Origin: Planctomycetaceae bacterium
GTDB lineage: Bacteria; Planctomycetota; Planctomycetia; Pirellulales; Thermoguttaceae
DNA length: 7,151 bases
Reading direction: 5' to 3'
Assembly (NCBI GenBank): GCA_031259095.1
Contig: JAIRLW010000381.1
Coordinates: 1-7,151 of the forward strand
Of this stretch, positions 1-5,389 are shown in pieces. How positions within the stretch are numbered: position 1 is the first letter of the stretch; each line of letters starts with the position of its first letter. The notes under the pieces are model-generated. The model saw only the letters and a list, made by a program, of their open reading frames with translations, had not been told where the DNA came from and did not search any database. The translations under genes were made by a program, and so were the position numbers.

Positions 1-280
1 AATCTATCAGCGGAATTATTATTTTTTTACATTAGCCCTGAAAGGGCGTTAGGATTATAGCCTACCCCAACGGGGTAGGGGTAAGTTCCCCCGCCAACCC
101 AACGCCCTGAAAGGGCAACAGGAAAATAATTAAATGACGAACCGTTTATAATCTTGACGCCCTTTCAGGGCTTGGTGTTGTGATGACTTTAACCTACCCC
201 GTTGGGATAGGCTATAATCTGACCGCCCTTTCAGGGCGAATACTTTTTTAACCTCAAATAAAAAATTCCGCTGATAGATT
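1..280. repeat. Composite palindromic element with 17-bp terminal inverted repeats
   Basis: The ends are perfect 17-bp inverted repeats: aatctatcagcggaatt at 1-17 and its reverse complement at 264-280. Inside, smaller palindromes occur in mirrored order. The 13-mer gccctgaaagggc is at 35-47 and 104-116, and its reverse complement is at 159-171 and 225-237. The 8-bp-stem hairpin cctaccccaacggggtagg is at 61-79, and its near reverse complement is at 193-211. The flanking 'attatagcc' is mirrored too, so 52-79 pairs with 193-219 almost completely. The whole unit can fold as one long cruciform or as a series of small hairpins. It carries no ORF. It resembles the intergenic palindrome clusters, including REP-like ones, known from several phyla; whether a transposase moves it is inference. 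The window starts exactly at the element's first base, so any left target duplication cannot be seen. Confidence 0.85.
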
Positions 281-343
281 ACTAAAAATTAAATGCCGTA
301 ATTTAAACGTTTTTTTTAATACTGATTTTTAACTTTTTTAACT

Positions 344-417
344 ATGAAATACACGAAGGAACACGAAAATGATGTTTCTATTTTTTAAAACTTTTCGTGA
401 ACATTCGTGTTTTTCAT
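344..417. repeat. Inverted repeat of the 'cacgaa' type
   Basis: The arms at 344-369 and 392-417 are reverse complements at 22 of 26 positions, around a 22-bp AT-rich centre. Each arm contains two 'cacgaa' units. On either strand the sequence reads roughly 'atgaaa-acacgaa-cacgaaaa'. It has no coding potential. It looks like a dispersed intergenic repeat unit, but no second copy lies in this window. Confidence 0.6.
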
Positions 418-490
418 GGTAAACCTAAAAAGAGAACAATTTACGAAAATCAGCGTAATCTGCGGACTGTTCGCGCGGTATGCTCGAAGG

Positions 491-587
491 GGAACTTCTA
501 AAAACTTCAACTGACATCAACCAAAATCGATTTTAGTCGATATGTAGTCGAGTTTGGTCAATCAAAAAACGAGTTTTTAGAAGTTCC
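491..587. mobile_element. 97-bp MITE-like element with 16-17-bp TIRs and possible 6-bp TSD
   Basis: The left end ggaacttctaaaaact (491-506) and right end agtttttagaagttcc (572-587) are perfect inverted repeats, and one more G-C pair at 490/588 extends the match to 17 bp. The element is bounded on both sides by cgaagg (485-490 and 588-593), which fits a 6-bp target-site duplication. The TSD reading and the 17th TIR pair use the same bases, so only one of them can be right. The interior has no ORF, contains the palindrome aaaatcgatttt, and can extend the hairpin imperfectly. A related right-end copy lies at 2085-2109 and a weaker one at 6964-6981, so this is a dispersed family. The partner transposase is not in the window. 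Confidence 0.7.
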
Positions 588-654
588 CGAAGGTTAATAT
601 AAATAGGCAGGCAGTTACTCACGGAAGGTATAAAATATTATTTTGAACGGTTTG

Positions 655-1797
655 TCAAAGTGAATGTTTCAGTAAGTAATTGTTCGAGATAACTTTAAAC
701 GACACTTGCGACGTATTATCATGACGTGATTTATAAACAAGTCCTTCACGCGGATTATCCGACAACATACTTGGCGCATCAGCCAATTCAATTAATTTTT
801 CAATCGGTGTTTCCTTAAAATTCAAGGTGTACGATTTATCGATAACAGGAACGTGTTGAAGTCCTAATTGCCGGGCAATTTCGTAACGTTCTTCGGCGTC
901 CATATATTCCTGTTTATTGATGTTAAACACATCGAATACGTAAAAATCTACTCCATCAAGTTTCAGTCTGTTTGATGAAATTGACGTTCCGACAATCTCG
1001 CCTTGCACCGCAAGATCAACTCCCAACTCTTTGCATAACGCAGGTAATGTTTTCCGAAGATTATATTTTATCGCCATATCTTCGTAAACGCTTTGGGATG
1101 TTTCTGATTTTGTTTCGGAATTTTTTCCGAAAAGAGTTTTTGTAATCCACTGAATAAAGTGTTGAAAGAATTTTTTATTGTCAAACGCTGTGGACATTTC
1201 GTGATTGCGGGAACAGACGCCAAAATGTCCGTTGTTGAAGTAGTAGGTTGCCGAAGTACCGTCAATTTTTTCTGTAACTTCATATTTCCGGTTATCGAGC
1301 AACATCAATTGAAGTGTTCCGAATGATTGAATCCGTTCCTGATCTGTTTTTCGGACAAACGGCGGAAAGGGTCGTAACACACAATCGCCGGCTATTTGTC
1401 GGCTGTTCTGCCGAGTATCAGGCGGTTCGTATAGTTTGACGCCGAGTAATTCTGTAACATCCCCGCCTTCCTGAGGATTGGTTATTTCAGGAAATGTTAA
1501 TAACGGCATTAACAATCCTTGTGAAATTTGTTTTTTTAATTTGACCGTTTTCAGGCGGTAACCTTCCACACCGTCCATCGTTTTATTTGATCTTCCGTCC
1601 AAAAAAACGAAACGGTTTTCTTTCGGCAAAAAAGAATCAATCTCGAAATACACGCCCAACGTGTTGACGGCAAACTCTCCCTTCTTGACAACGCACACCC
1701 AATTATTGGTGGTCATGATTGCCGCTTCAATCCGGTCGGCTCCTTCAATCGGAAAAAGTTCTTTCACTTTTGTAATCGTCGCTAATTTTCTTGACAT
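655..1797 (-). CDS. RNA ligase, DRB0094/DraRnl (Rnl5-like) family
   Basis: This is an ATP-dependent RNA ligase. Characterised members of this family join a 3'-OH RNA end to a 5'-phosphate in nicked duplexes, through lysyl-AMP and adenylylated-end intermediates, and act in RNA repair. The nucleotidyltransferase motifs are present in order: motif I EKIDG with predicted nucleophile Lys177, Ia-like CSRN (195-198), III QGEIVG (265-270), IIIa FYVFDVF (285-291), IV EGLVYK (351-356) and V SFKVIS (366-371). The N-terminal 120 residues (MSRKLATI..., GVYFEIDSFLP) match the OB-fold domain that characterises the DRB0094 group. A polar segment near 221-236 may be a surface insertion. At 380 residues it is slightly longer than the Deinococcus protein as I remember it. 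A strong GGGAGG ribosome site sits 9 nt before the ATG, which supports this start. A probable decayed paralogue lies directly upstream. No partner gene such as a kinase, phosphatase or RtcB adjoins it. The family call is firm; the cellular substrate is unknown. Confidence 0.93.
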   Translation of the reverse strand: MSRKLATITKVKELFPIEGADRIEAAIMTTNNWVCVVKKGEFAVNTLGVYFEIDSFLPKENRFVFLDGRSNKTMDGVEGYRLKTVKLKKQISQGLLMPLLTFPEITNPQEGGDVTELLGVKLYEPPDTRQNSRQIAGDCVLRPFPPFVRKTDQERIQSFGTLQLMLLDNRKYEVTEKIDGTSATYYFNNGHFGVCSRNHEMSTAFDNKKFFQHFIQWITKTLFGKNSETKSETSQSVYEDMAIKYNLRKTLPALCKELGVDLAVQGEIVGTSISSNRLKLDGVDFYVFDVFNINKQEYMDAEERYEIARQLGLQHVPVIDKSYTLNFKETPIEKLIELADAPSMLSDNPREGLVYKSRHDNTSQVSFKVISNNYLLKHSL

Positions 1798-1806
1798 TTT
1801 ATTGTT

Positions 1807-1812
1807 CCTCCC
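1807..1812 (-). promoter_or_regulatory. Strong Shine-Dalgarno site of the RNA ligase gene
   Basis: On the minus strand GGGAGG is followed by 9 nt and then ATG at 1797-1795. It is the best Shine-Dalgarno match before any gene here. The genes starting at 3810 and 4148 have none, and the gene at 5390 has only GAGG at 12 nt. It fixes the ligase start. Confidence 0.75.
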
Positions 1813-1818
1813 TTTATT

Positions 1819-1998
1819 TTATTTATTAAATTTGACATTAATGAATATTGGGTTATGTGTGAAATTTATTGAAGGTGTTGTCAATATACCTTGTTTTGTA
1901 GCGGATAAAAACGACTCGCCAATAAATTTGAAACACTGCCGATATTTTACCATCTCACCAAGATCAAATACAAGTCCTCTTGGCTTAAAAACATTTTT
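1819..1998 (-). pseudogene. Remnant of the C-terminal end of a second RNA ligase
   Basis: On the minus strand a frame is open from just after a TGA (1999-2001) to a TAA (1819-1821), with no start codon near its beginning. It encodes KPRGLVFDLGE..., then RQCFKFIGESFL. Compared with the intact ligase 21 bp downstream, GLVF matches motif IV (GLVY) and CFKFIGESFL matches motif V (SFKVISNNYL). The distance from the motif IV glycine to the motif V phenylalanine is 15 residues in both. The intact gene reads PREGLVY and the remnant PRGLVF, so the motif IV glutamate appears lost, as if one codon were deleted. The first ~300 residues are absent, and a repeat lies shortly upstream (2085-2109). The last ~25 residues match nothing I recognise. 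I read it as an old tandem duplicate or a displaced ligase gene. A chance match is possible because only about 30 residues are informative. Confidence 0.5.
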
Positions 1999-2084
1999 TC
2001 ATTGTACATGTGATTTTATGAGTGATTGGGAATGAGGAATATATCCAAACCGATACACGTAATAGCAAAACAACAATCAATATT

Positions 2085-2109
2085 GGGAACTTCTAAAAAT
2101 TCGTTTTTT
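2085..2109 (+). repeat. Partial copy of the MITE-like family
   Basis: These 25 bases match the reverse complement of the right end of the 97-bp element (564-588) at 24 of 25 positions, beginning gggaacttctaaaaa. The similarity then stops and no second TIR follows, so this is a solo end or truncated copy. It also folds by itself: ctaaaaa (2093-2099) pairs with the following T-run and ends at ttag. It sits in the spacer between the ligase remnant and the GH10-like gene. Confidence 0.65.
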
Positions 2110-2155
2110 AGCCGCAACGTTTTATGAAAAATCATTTACTCTTAATATCCCTAAT

Positions 2156-2208
2156 GTCTCTATCGTCCCTAAAGTCCATTTTATAAGGACATTCAGGACG
2201 ATAGGGAC
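2156..2208. repeat. Hairpin repeat of the 'agtccctat-gtcc' family, copy 1
   Basis: The arms at 2156-2177 and 2187-2208 are complementary at 18 of 22 positions around a 9-nt loop, and are built from 'gtccctatcgtcc'-like units. The right arm with its flank (2185-2212), read on the minus strand, matches 5208-5235 at 23 of 28 positions, so this belongs to a dispersed family. It lies past the 3' end of the minus-strand GH10-like gene and could end or protect that transcript. Confidence 0.6.
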
Positions 2209-2220
2209 TAATGGAACAAA

Positions 2221-2244
2221 TAATCAATTAATTAATCAATTAAT
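2221..2244. repeat. Tandem 12-bp AT repeat
   Basis: There are two perfect adjacent copies of taatcaattaat. It is AT-rich and lies directly beside the hairpin repeat in the spacer downstream of the GH10-like gene. No function is evident. Confidence 0.5.
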
Positions 2245-2258
2245 TAAAATAACCAAAA

Positions 2259-2273
2259 CCAAAAATCTTTTGG
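2259..2273 (-). terminator. Weak possible terminator of the GH10-like gene
   Basis: The stem ccaaaa/ttttgg has a 3-nt loop and starts 23 bp after the stop codon of the minus-strand gene. In gene orientation it is followed by the T-rich ggttttggttattttaatt. The stem is short and AT-rich, so intrinsic termination here is uncertain. The larger hairpin at 2156-2208 is an alternative. Confidence 0.25.
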
Positions 2274-2295
2274 CAAAGGTATTTTTAGAAATTCT

Positions 2296-3810
2296 CTATT
2301 TCAATATTGATTTTCGTAATGAAACAAAATGTTTGAAGGCGAGTTTCAGAACACGTTGTGAATCAATCAGTCCGGTAAACGGAATAGATTCCATCTCAAG
2401 CGATTTTGTGTCTTCGGAATTTTCGTTGGTATCCTGTAACAGCGTCCAGAAAATACCGTGAACCATTCTTTTTCCGAGAATTGTTTTGAGCAGGATTTCC
2501 GTCCAAAATTGCTGAAGTCCTTCAGACCACTGATATTCCGGCGGAATCGATTGGTCAATCTCGGCTGCGTCGGAACCAATCGCACTTGGCACAGAAATAG
2601 TAACATAAACTTTTTTGCCGAGAAAACTCCATTGGTCAATCATACTGCTCACCGCCATCGGATCACGCGGCAATGTCGAACGATTATTAAAACCAAAATT
2701 TATTTCCATGAGAAAAGAATCAATTTCATGACAACTCATCAACGATTCGGCAATCTGAATTTGATCATATTCCGGGACATGAGTGAGCGCATATTCTCCC
2801 CAAGGTTGGTCAATCCCGACAAGAATGGGTGTGTCGATAGCGCGAGTTCTCATCTGTTGCGCGAGTATTCGTACCAACGCAACAACCCGTGATTGTGAAA
2901 TTTCGGGAATGACGTAAGAATTGAAACGGCTTGCCAAAATCCAGGACTGGACAGTGGAACCATAACGTTCGGTCATGACATTGACAAAACGAGTTGCGTG
3001 ACTTTCAAAAATTCCCTCTTCATGTAAATGAGGAGTGAGCCAGACCGGAAATGCGGATCTATCGAAACAAAGAAGCGGTCCCATCACAATATCAAAACCA
3101 AATCGTGCGGAATTGGATATTCGTTGTTCTAATTGTTCCCAACAAAAACGTCCGGGTTCAGGTTCCAGAGTACGCCACGACGGCATCGGCATCACTGCGT
3201 GAAACGCTTCTTGCAAAAATTTGGCATAAAGATCAAATTCGTATAGTGATTCAATCGGATGATTATTCAATCCAATCCCGAACAACACCGGCAGTTTTTC
3301 ATCCGCACGAGTACGCCATGCAAGAGATTGTTCGGTAAATAAATTCGTACAGCCCAACGCGATTTGTTCAAATTCTTCCAAAAGTAACGCCAATTCTTGT
3401 TCGATTTTGGGATCGGAATCGTCGGTAACAACTGCTTTAGAAAAACGTCGGGACGCGGCAAGAGTTCGTGTCCGCAGTTCCTGAGACATCCGAAATCCAA
3501 CCATTTGCCAATCAAACTGTTTACGGAGCAAGCGTCCCAATGAACCGCGTCCGAGTTCTTTGACCAAAGAATAAGGATGTTCCTGATTGATTAGCGATTC
3601 CGTTGATTCCATCGAAAGTCCAAGTTGACGATGCGGCCAAGGAACATGAACCGTTCCGCTGCCTTTTGCCTGAGTACACACCGTCATTTCGTTTCCGTTC
3701 AGAATAATCTCTGTCGGATGCGGAACACGTCCCCAAGCCGCAAAATAGGACTTTTTCAAAAGCGGTTCAGGAACAATTCCCGGTGAAATACGAAAACACA
3801 ACTTACTCAT
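2296..3810 (-). CDS. GH10-like TIM-barrel glycoside hydrolase-family protein
   Basis: The protein has 504 residues. About residues 175-500 resemble the GH10 (endo-1,4-beta-xylanase) barrel: FGIGLNNHP, PMPSWRTLEPEPGRFCWE (208-225), IVMGPLLCF, an ERYG...WILASRFN segment (281-297), VGIDQPWGEY (331-340), MEINFG (368-373), LGKKVYVTISVP (397-408) and HGIFWTLLQD (451-460). This pattern matches a family I know mainly from planctomycete genomes, annotated as GH10 or xylanase-like. The position expected to carry the acid/base Asn-Glu reads SRFN, so the usual catalytic glutamate appears missing; Glu369 could be the nucleophile counterpart. True xylanase activity is therefore doubtful. The N-terminal ~110 residues look like a separate beta-rich domain, and 110-165 looks helical. 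No signal peptide is visible, so a cytoplasmic location is likely. The start has no Shine-Dalgarno site. It runs in the same direction as the ligase but is 498 bp and several repeats away, so the two are probably transcribed separately. Confidence 0.75.
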   Translation of the reverse strand: MSKLCFRISPGIVPEPLLKKSYFAAWGRVPHPTEIILNGNEMTVCTQAKGSGTVHVPWPHRQLGLSMESTESLINQEHPYSLVKELGRGSLGRLLRKQFDWQMVGFRMSQELRTRTLAASRRFSKAVVTDDSDPKIEQELALLLEEFEQIALGCTNLFTEQSLAWRTRADEKLPVLFGIGLNNHPIESLYEFDLYAKFLQEAFHAVMPMPSWRTLEPEPGRFCWEQLEQRISNSARFGFDIVMGPLLCFDRSAFPVWLTPHLHEEGIFESHATRFVNVMTERYGSTVQSWILASRFNSYVIPEISQSRVVALVRILAQQMRTRAIDTPILVGIDQPWGEYALTHVPEYDQIQIAESLMSCHEIDSFLMEINFGFNNRSTLPRDPMAVSSMIDQWSFLGKKVYVTISVPSAIGSDAAEIDQSIPPEYQWSEGLQQFWTEILLKTILGKRMVHGIFWTLLQDTNENSEDTKSLEMESIPFTGLIDSQRVLKLAFKHFVSLRKSILK

Positions 3811-3883
3811 CGGAAAAAACTAGGAACTTCAGAATAATCAGGATAACTAAAACAATTACAACAATATTGAATAATCTCTATTA

Positions 3884-3912
3884 ATTGTAGAAAGACACTT
3901 GTCAAAAAACAA
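3884..3912 (-). promoter_or_regulatory. Candidate sigma-70-like promoter of the GH10-like gene
   Basis: On the minus strand, TTGTTT is followed by a 17-nt spacer and TACAAT, giving an expected leader of about 65 nt. A perfect TTGACA overlaps the spacer but has no good -10 at normal distance. The assignment rests only on consensus matching in AT-rich DNA. Confidence 0.35.
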
Positions 3913-4074
3913 GTAGTCAACATGCAGAGATACTGTAAATGGTAGAAAATTGGTAACTATTCAGTAACGGCGAAACCAAGTAAGGTGGGCAATCCTTTGG
4001 CAAAAAGTCGCCTACCTGATTTGACCAAACAATTACTCCCCGTCTGCTCTCCGTCGAATTTATGTTGTCCCCCC

Positions 4075-4102
4075 TTGCCGTTCAGGAATTTCAACAGATA
4101 AT
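4075..4102 (+). promoter_or_regulatory. Candidate sigma-70-like promoter of asd
   Basis: TTGCCG (4075-4080), a 16-nt spacer and GATAAT (4097-4102) match the -35/-10 consensus at 4/6 and 5/6. Transcription would start near 4109, leaving a leader of about 40 nt with no Shine-Dalgarno motif before the ATG. Confidence 0.4.
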
Positions 4103-4147
4103 ATTCGCTCCGTATTTTAGTTTGATTACTTTTTCTTTACGTTTAAA

Positions 4148-5167
4148 ATGGAGAAAACCGTGTACGAGTCTGTTGCTGTCGTCGGAGCCACTGGAGCAGT
4201 GGGAACCATTATACTTGAACTTTTGGAAAAGCGGAATTTTCCGTTCAAAACAATTAAATTCCTCGCTTCTAAACGTAGCGCCGGTAAGGAAATCAAATTT
4301 CAAGGCAAGACCTACACGATTGAAGAATTAACGCCGGATTCCTTTGTTGGCGTTCAACTTGCGATTGCCAGCACGCCCGACGAAACCGCTCGTGATTTTG
4401 TGCCGGAAGCCGTTAAACGTGGAACTCTTGTTATCGACGAAAGCGGATATTGGCGAATGGACCCGGAGGTGCCGCTTGTTATTCCCGAAGTCAACGCCGC
4501 TAGTTGCAAAAATGCCAAAAAAGGAATCATTTCAAGCCCGAACTGTTCCACCACCCAATTGGTTGTTGCTGTTAAACCGTTGCACGATTTCGGTAAAGTC
4601 AAACGAATTGTTGTCAGTACGTATCAGGCGGTTAGCGGGGCGGGACTGGTTGGAACTCGTGATCTCGAAGGTGGAACTCGCGCAATACTTGAAGGTAAAA
4701 GTTATCAGTACGAATGTTTTCCGTATCCGATTGCGTTCAATTGTATTCCGCAAATCGGTTCCGTTAAGGAAAAAGGTTACACCTCCGAAGAGTTGAAATT
4801 GTTATATGAAACGCGGAAAATTCTAGGCGATGATTCCATTAAGGTTTGTCCGACAGCGGTTCGGGTTCCGGTTGCGAATTGTCACAGCGAAAGCATTCTG
4901 GTTGAAACGGAAAAGAAAATCACCGTTGAAAAAGCGCGTGAACTTTTCGCCGAAATGGAAGGCGTGGTGGTCATGGACGATGTTTCGAAAAAAGAATATC
5001 CGTTACCAAATCTTTGTACCGGTTGCGATGAAGTGTTTGTTGGTCGGATTCGGGAAGACCTGTCACAAGAAAACGGTCTTGCGTTCTGGTGTGTCAGCGA
5101 TAATCTCCGCAAAGGCGCAGCCACAAACGCCGTACAAATCGCCGAATATCTCCAACGGAACTCGTGA
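4148..5167 (+). CDS. asd: Aspartate-semialdehyde dehydrogenase
   Basis: This cytosolic NADPH-dependent enzyme reduces L-aspartyl-4-phosphate to L-aspartate 4-semialdehyde. That product is the branch point to lysine and diaminopimelate, threonine and methionine. The N-terminal nucleotide-binding loop GATGAVG is at residues 13-19. SSPNCSTTQ (129-137) carries the catalytic Cys133. STYQAVSGAG (157-166) is the conserved active-site segment, and VRVPVANCHSES (238-249) supplies the substrate-binding arginine and the acid/base His246. KGAATNAVQIAE near the end is the usual C-terminal NADP-domain helix. The 339-residue length is typical of the bacterial family and the protein looks complete and functional. 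The start was chosen because the glycine loop falls at the normal distance from Met1; no Shine-Dalgarno site is visible. No other lysine or threonine pathway gene adjoins it, so it is probably a single-gene transcript. It is divergent from the GH10-like gene and followed by a repeat hairpin. Confidence 0.97.
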   Translation: MEKTVYESVAVVGATGAVGTIILELLEKRNFPFKTIKFLASKRSAGKEIKFQGKTYTIEELTPDSFVGVQLAIASTPDETARDFVPEAVKRGTLVIDESGYWRMDPEVPLVIPEVNAASCKNAKKGIISSPNCSTTQLVVAVKPLHDFGKVKRIVVSTYQAVSGAGLVGTRDLEGGTRAILEGKSYQYECFPYPIAFNCIPQIGSVKEKGYTSEELKLLYETRKILGDDSIKVCPTAVRVPVANCHSESILVETEKKITVEKARELFAEMEGVVVMDDVSKKEYPLPNLCTGCDEVFVGRIREDLSQENGLAFWCVSDNLRKGAATNAVQIAEYLQRNS

Positions 5168-5203
5168 AACAATCAAAAATTATTGTTCTCTAAAAAATTA
5201 TTA

Positions 5204-5271
5204 TCTCATTAGTCCCTATTGTCCCTCATGTCCCTAAAATGTTCGACTAGAAATCAAAGGGACGAATGAGA
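5204..5271. repeat. Hairpin repeat of the 'agtccctat-gtcc' family, copy 2, downstream of asd
   Basis: The outer arms tctcattagtccct (5204-5217) and agggacgaatgaga (5258-5271) pair at 13 of 14 positions. The left side has three direct 'gtccct' units within 5212-5235. Positions 5208-5235 match the reverse complement of 2185-2212 at 23 of 28. It lies 37 bp after the asd stop codon, in the only spacer before the next gene, so it may also act as the 3' end structure of the asd transcript. Confidence 0.6.
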
Positions 5272-5290
5272 AATTTTTGTAAAATTCGTC

Positions 5291-5319
5291 TTGTCAATTT
5301 CAAACAAAATTTCTATTAT
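5291..5319 (+). promoter_or_regulatory. Sigma-70-like promoter of the response regulator gene
   Basis: TTGTCA (5291-5296), a 17-nt spacer and TATTAT (5314-5319) each match the consensus at 5/6, with ideal spacing. This is the best promoter in the window. The start would fall near 5326, giving a leader of about 64 nt. It suggests the regulator is transcribed separately from asd and by the housekeeping sigma factor rather than sigma-54. Confidence 0.6.
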
Positions 5320-5389
5320 CACTTTAGTTCGATGACATGTTGTATGTTAAATTTGGCAAAATAAAGAAACTACGAGGTTTATTAACAAA

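Larger units (their letters stand above)
281..654. other. Gene-less AT-rich spacer made of repeats
   Basis: I see no coding sequence between the composite element and the RNA ligase stop codon. The stretch holds the cacgaa inverted repeat (344-417), a short 'atcagcgtaatctgcgga' segment (449-466) that looks like dispersed intergenic repeat sequence, and the 97-bp MITE-like element (491-587). The last 65 bp before the ligase stop contain no clear stem followed by a T-run in ligase orientation. The large hairpin of the MITE-like element may be what ends ligase transcripts, but that is only a guess. Confidence 0.6.
3811..4147. other. Divergent intergenic region between the GH10-like gene and asd
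   Basis: This 337-bp spacer has no credible gene. It holds candidate promoters for both neighbours and a short inverted repeat, aggtgggc (3983-3990) with gcctacct (4010-4017), which contains one G-U pair. On the minus strand a 5-bp stem cttgt/acaag overlaps the promoter of the GH10-like gene. I looked for a lysine riboswitch before asd and saw no recognisable core. The two genes may share regulation here, but nothing shows it. Confidence 0.5.

Noticed and set aside
35..237. Possible CRISPR array (four copies of a 13-bp repeat)
   Set aside because: The copies are short palindromes in opposite orientation with irregular spacing (56, 42 and 53 bp between copies), arranged symmetrically inside TIRs. 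There are no regular spacers and no cas genes.
1661..2035. Plus-strand 124-codon open frame overlapping the ligase start
   Set aside because: Its first part is antisense to the ligase and the rest runs through AT-rich spacer with no recognisable domain or ribosome site. The minus-strand ligase-like frame explains 1819-1998 better.
2001..2080. Continuation of the ligase remnant upstream in another frame
   Set aside because: A minus-strand frame gives 'IGLDIFLIPNHS', faintly like the ligase GLQHVPVID segment, but the distance to motif IV is wrong and a stop intervenes. It is not strong enough to extend the pseudogene.
3821..3836. taggaacttcagaata as another MITE-like family copy before the GH10-like gene
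   Set aside because: Only about nine bases (ggaacttc plus one) match, and there is no further extension or inverted partner.
3996..4014. Sigma-54 promoter (ctttggcaaaaagtcgcct)
   Set aside because: It has a TGGCA-like -24 but no TTGC-type -12 at the required spacing. Similar 'tttggcaaa' strings at 2269 and 5353 also lack a -12.
3811..4147. Lysine riboswitch before asd
   Set aside because: I saw no lysine-box core motifs, and the candidate promoter leaves only about 40 nt of leader. The single weak stem at 3983-4017 is not enough.
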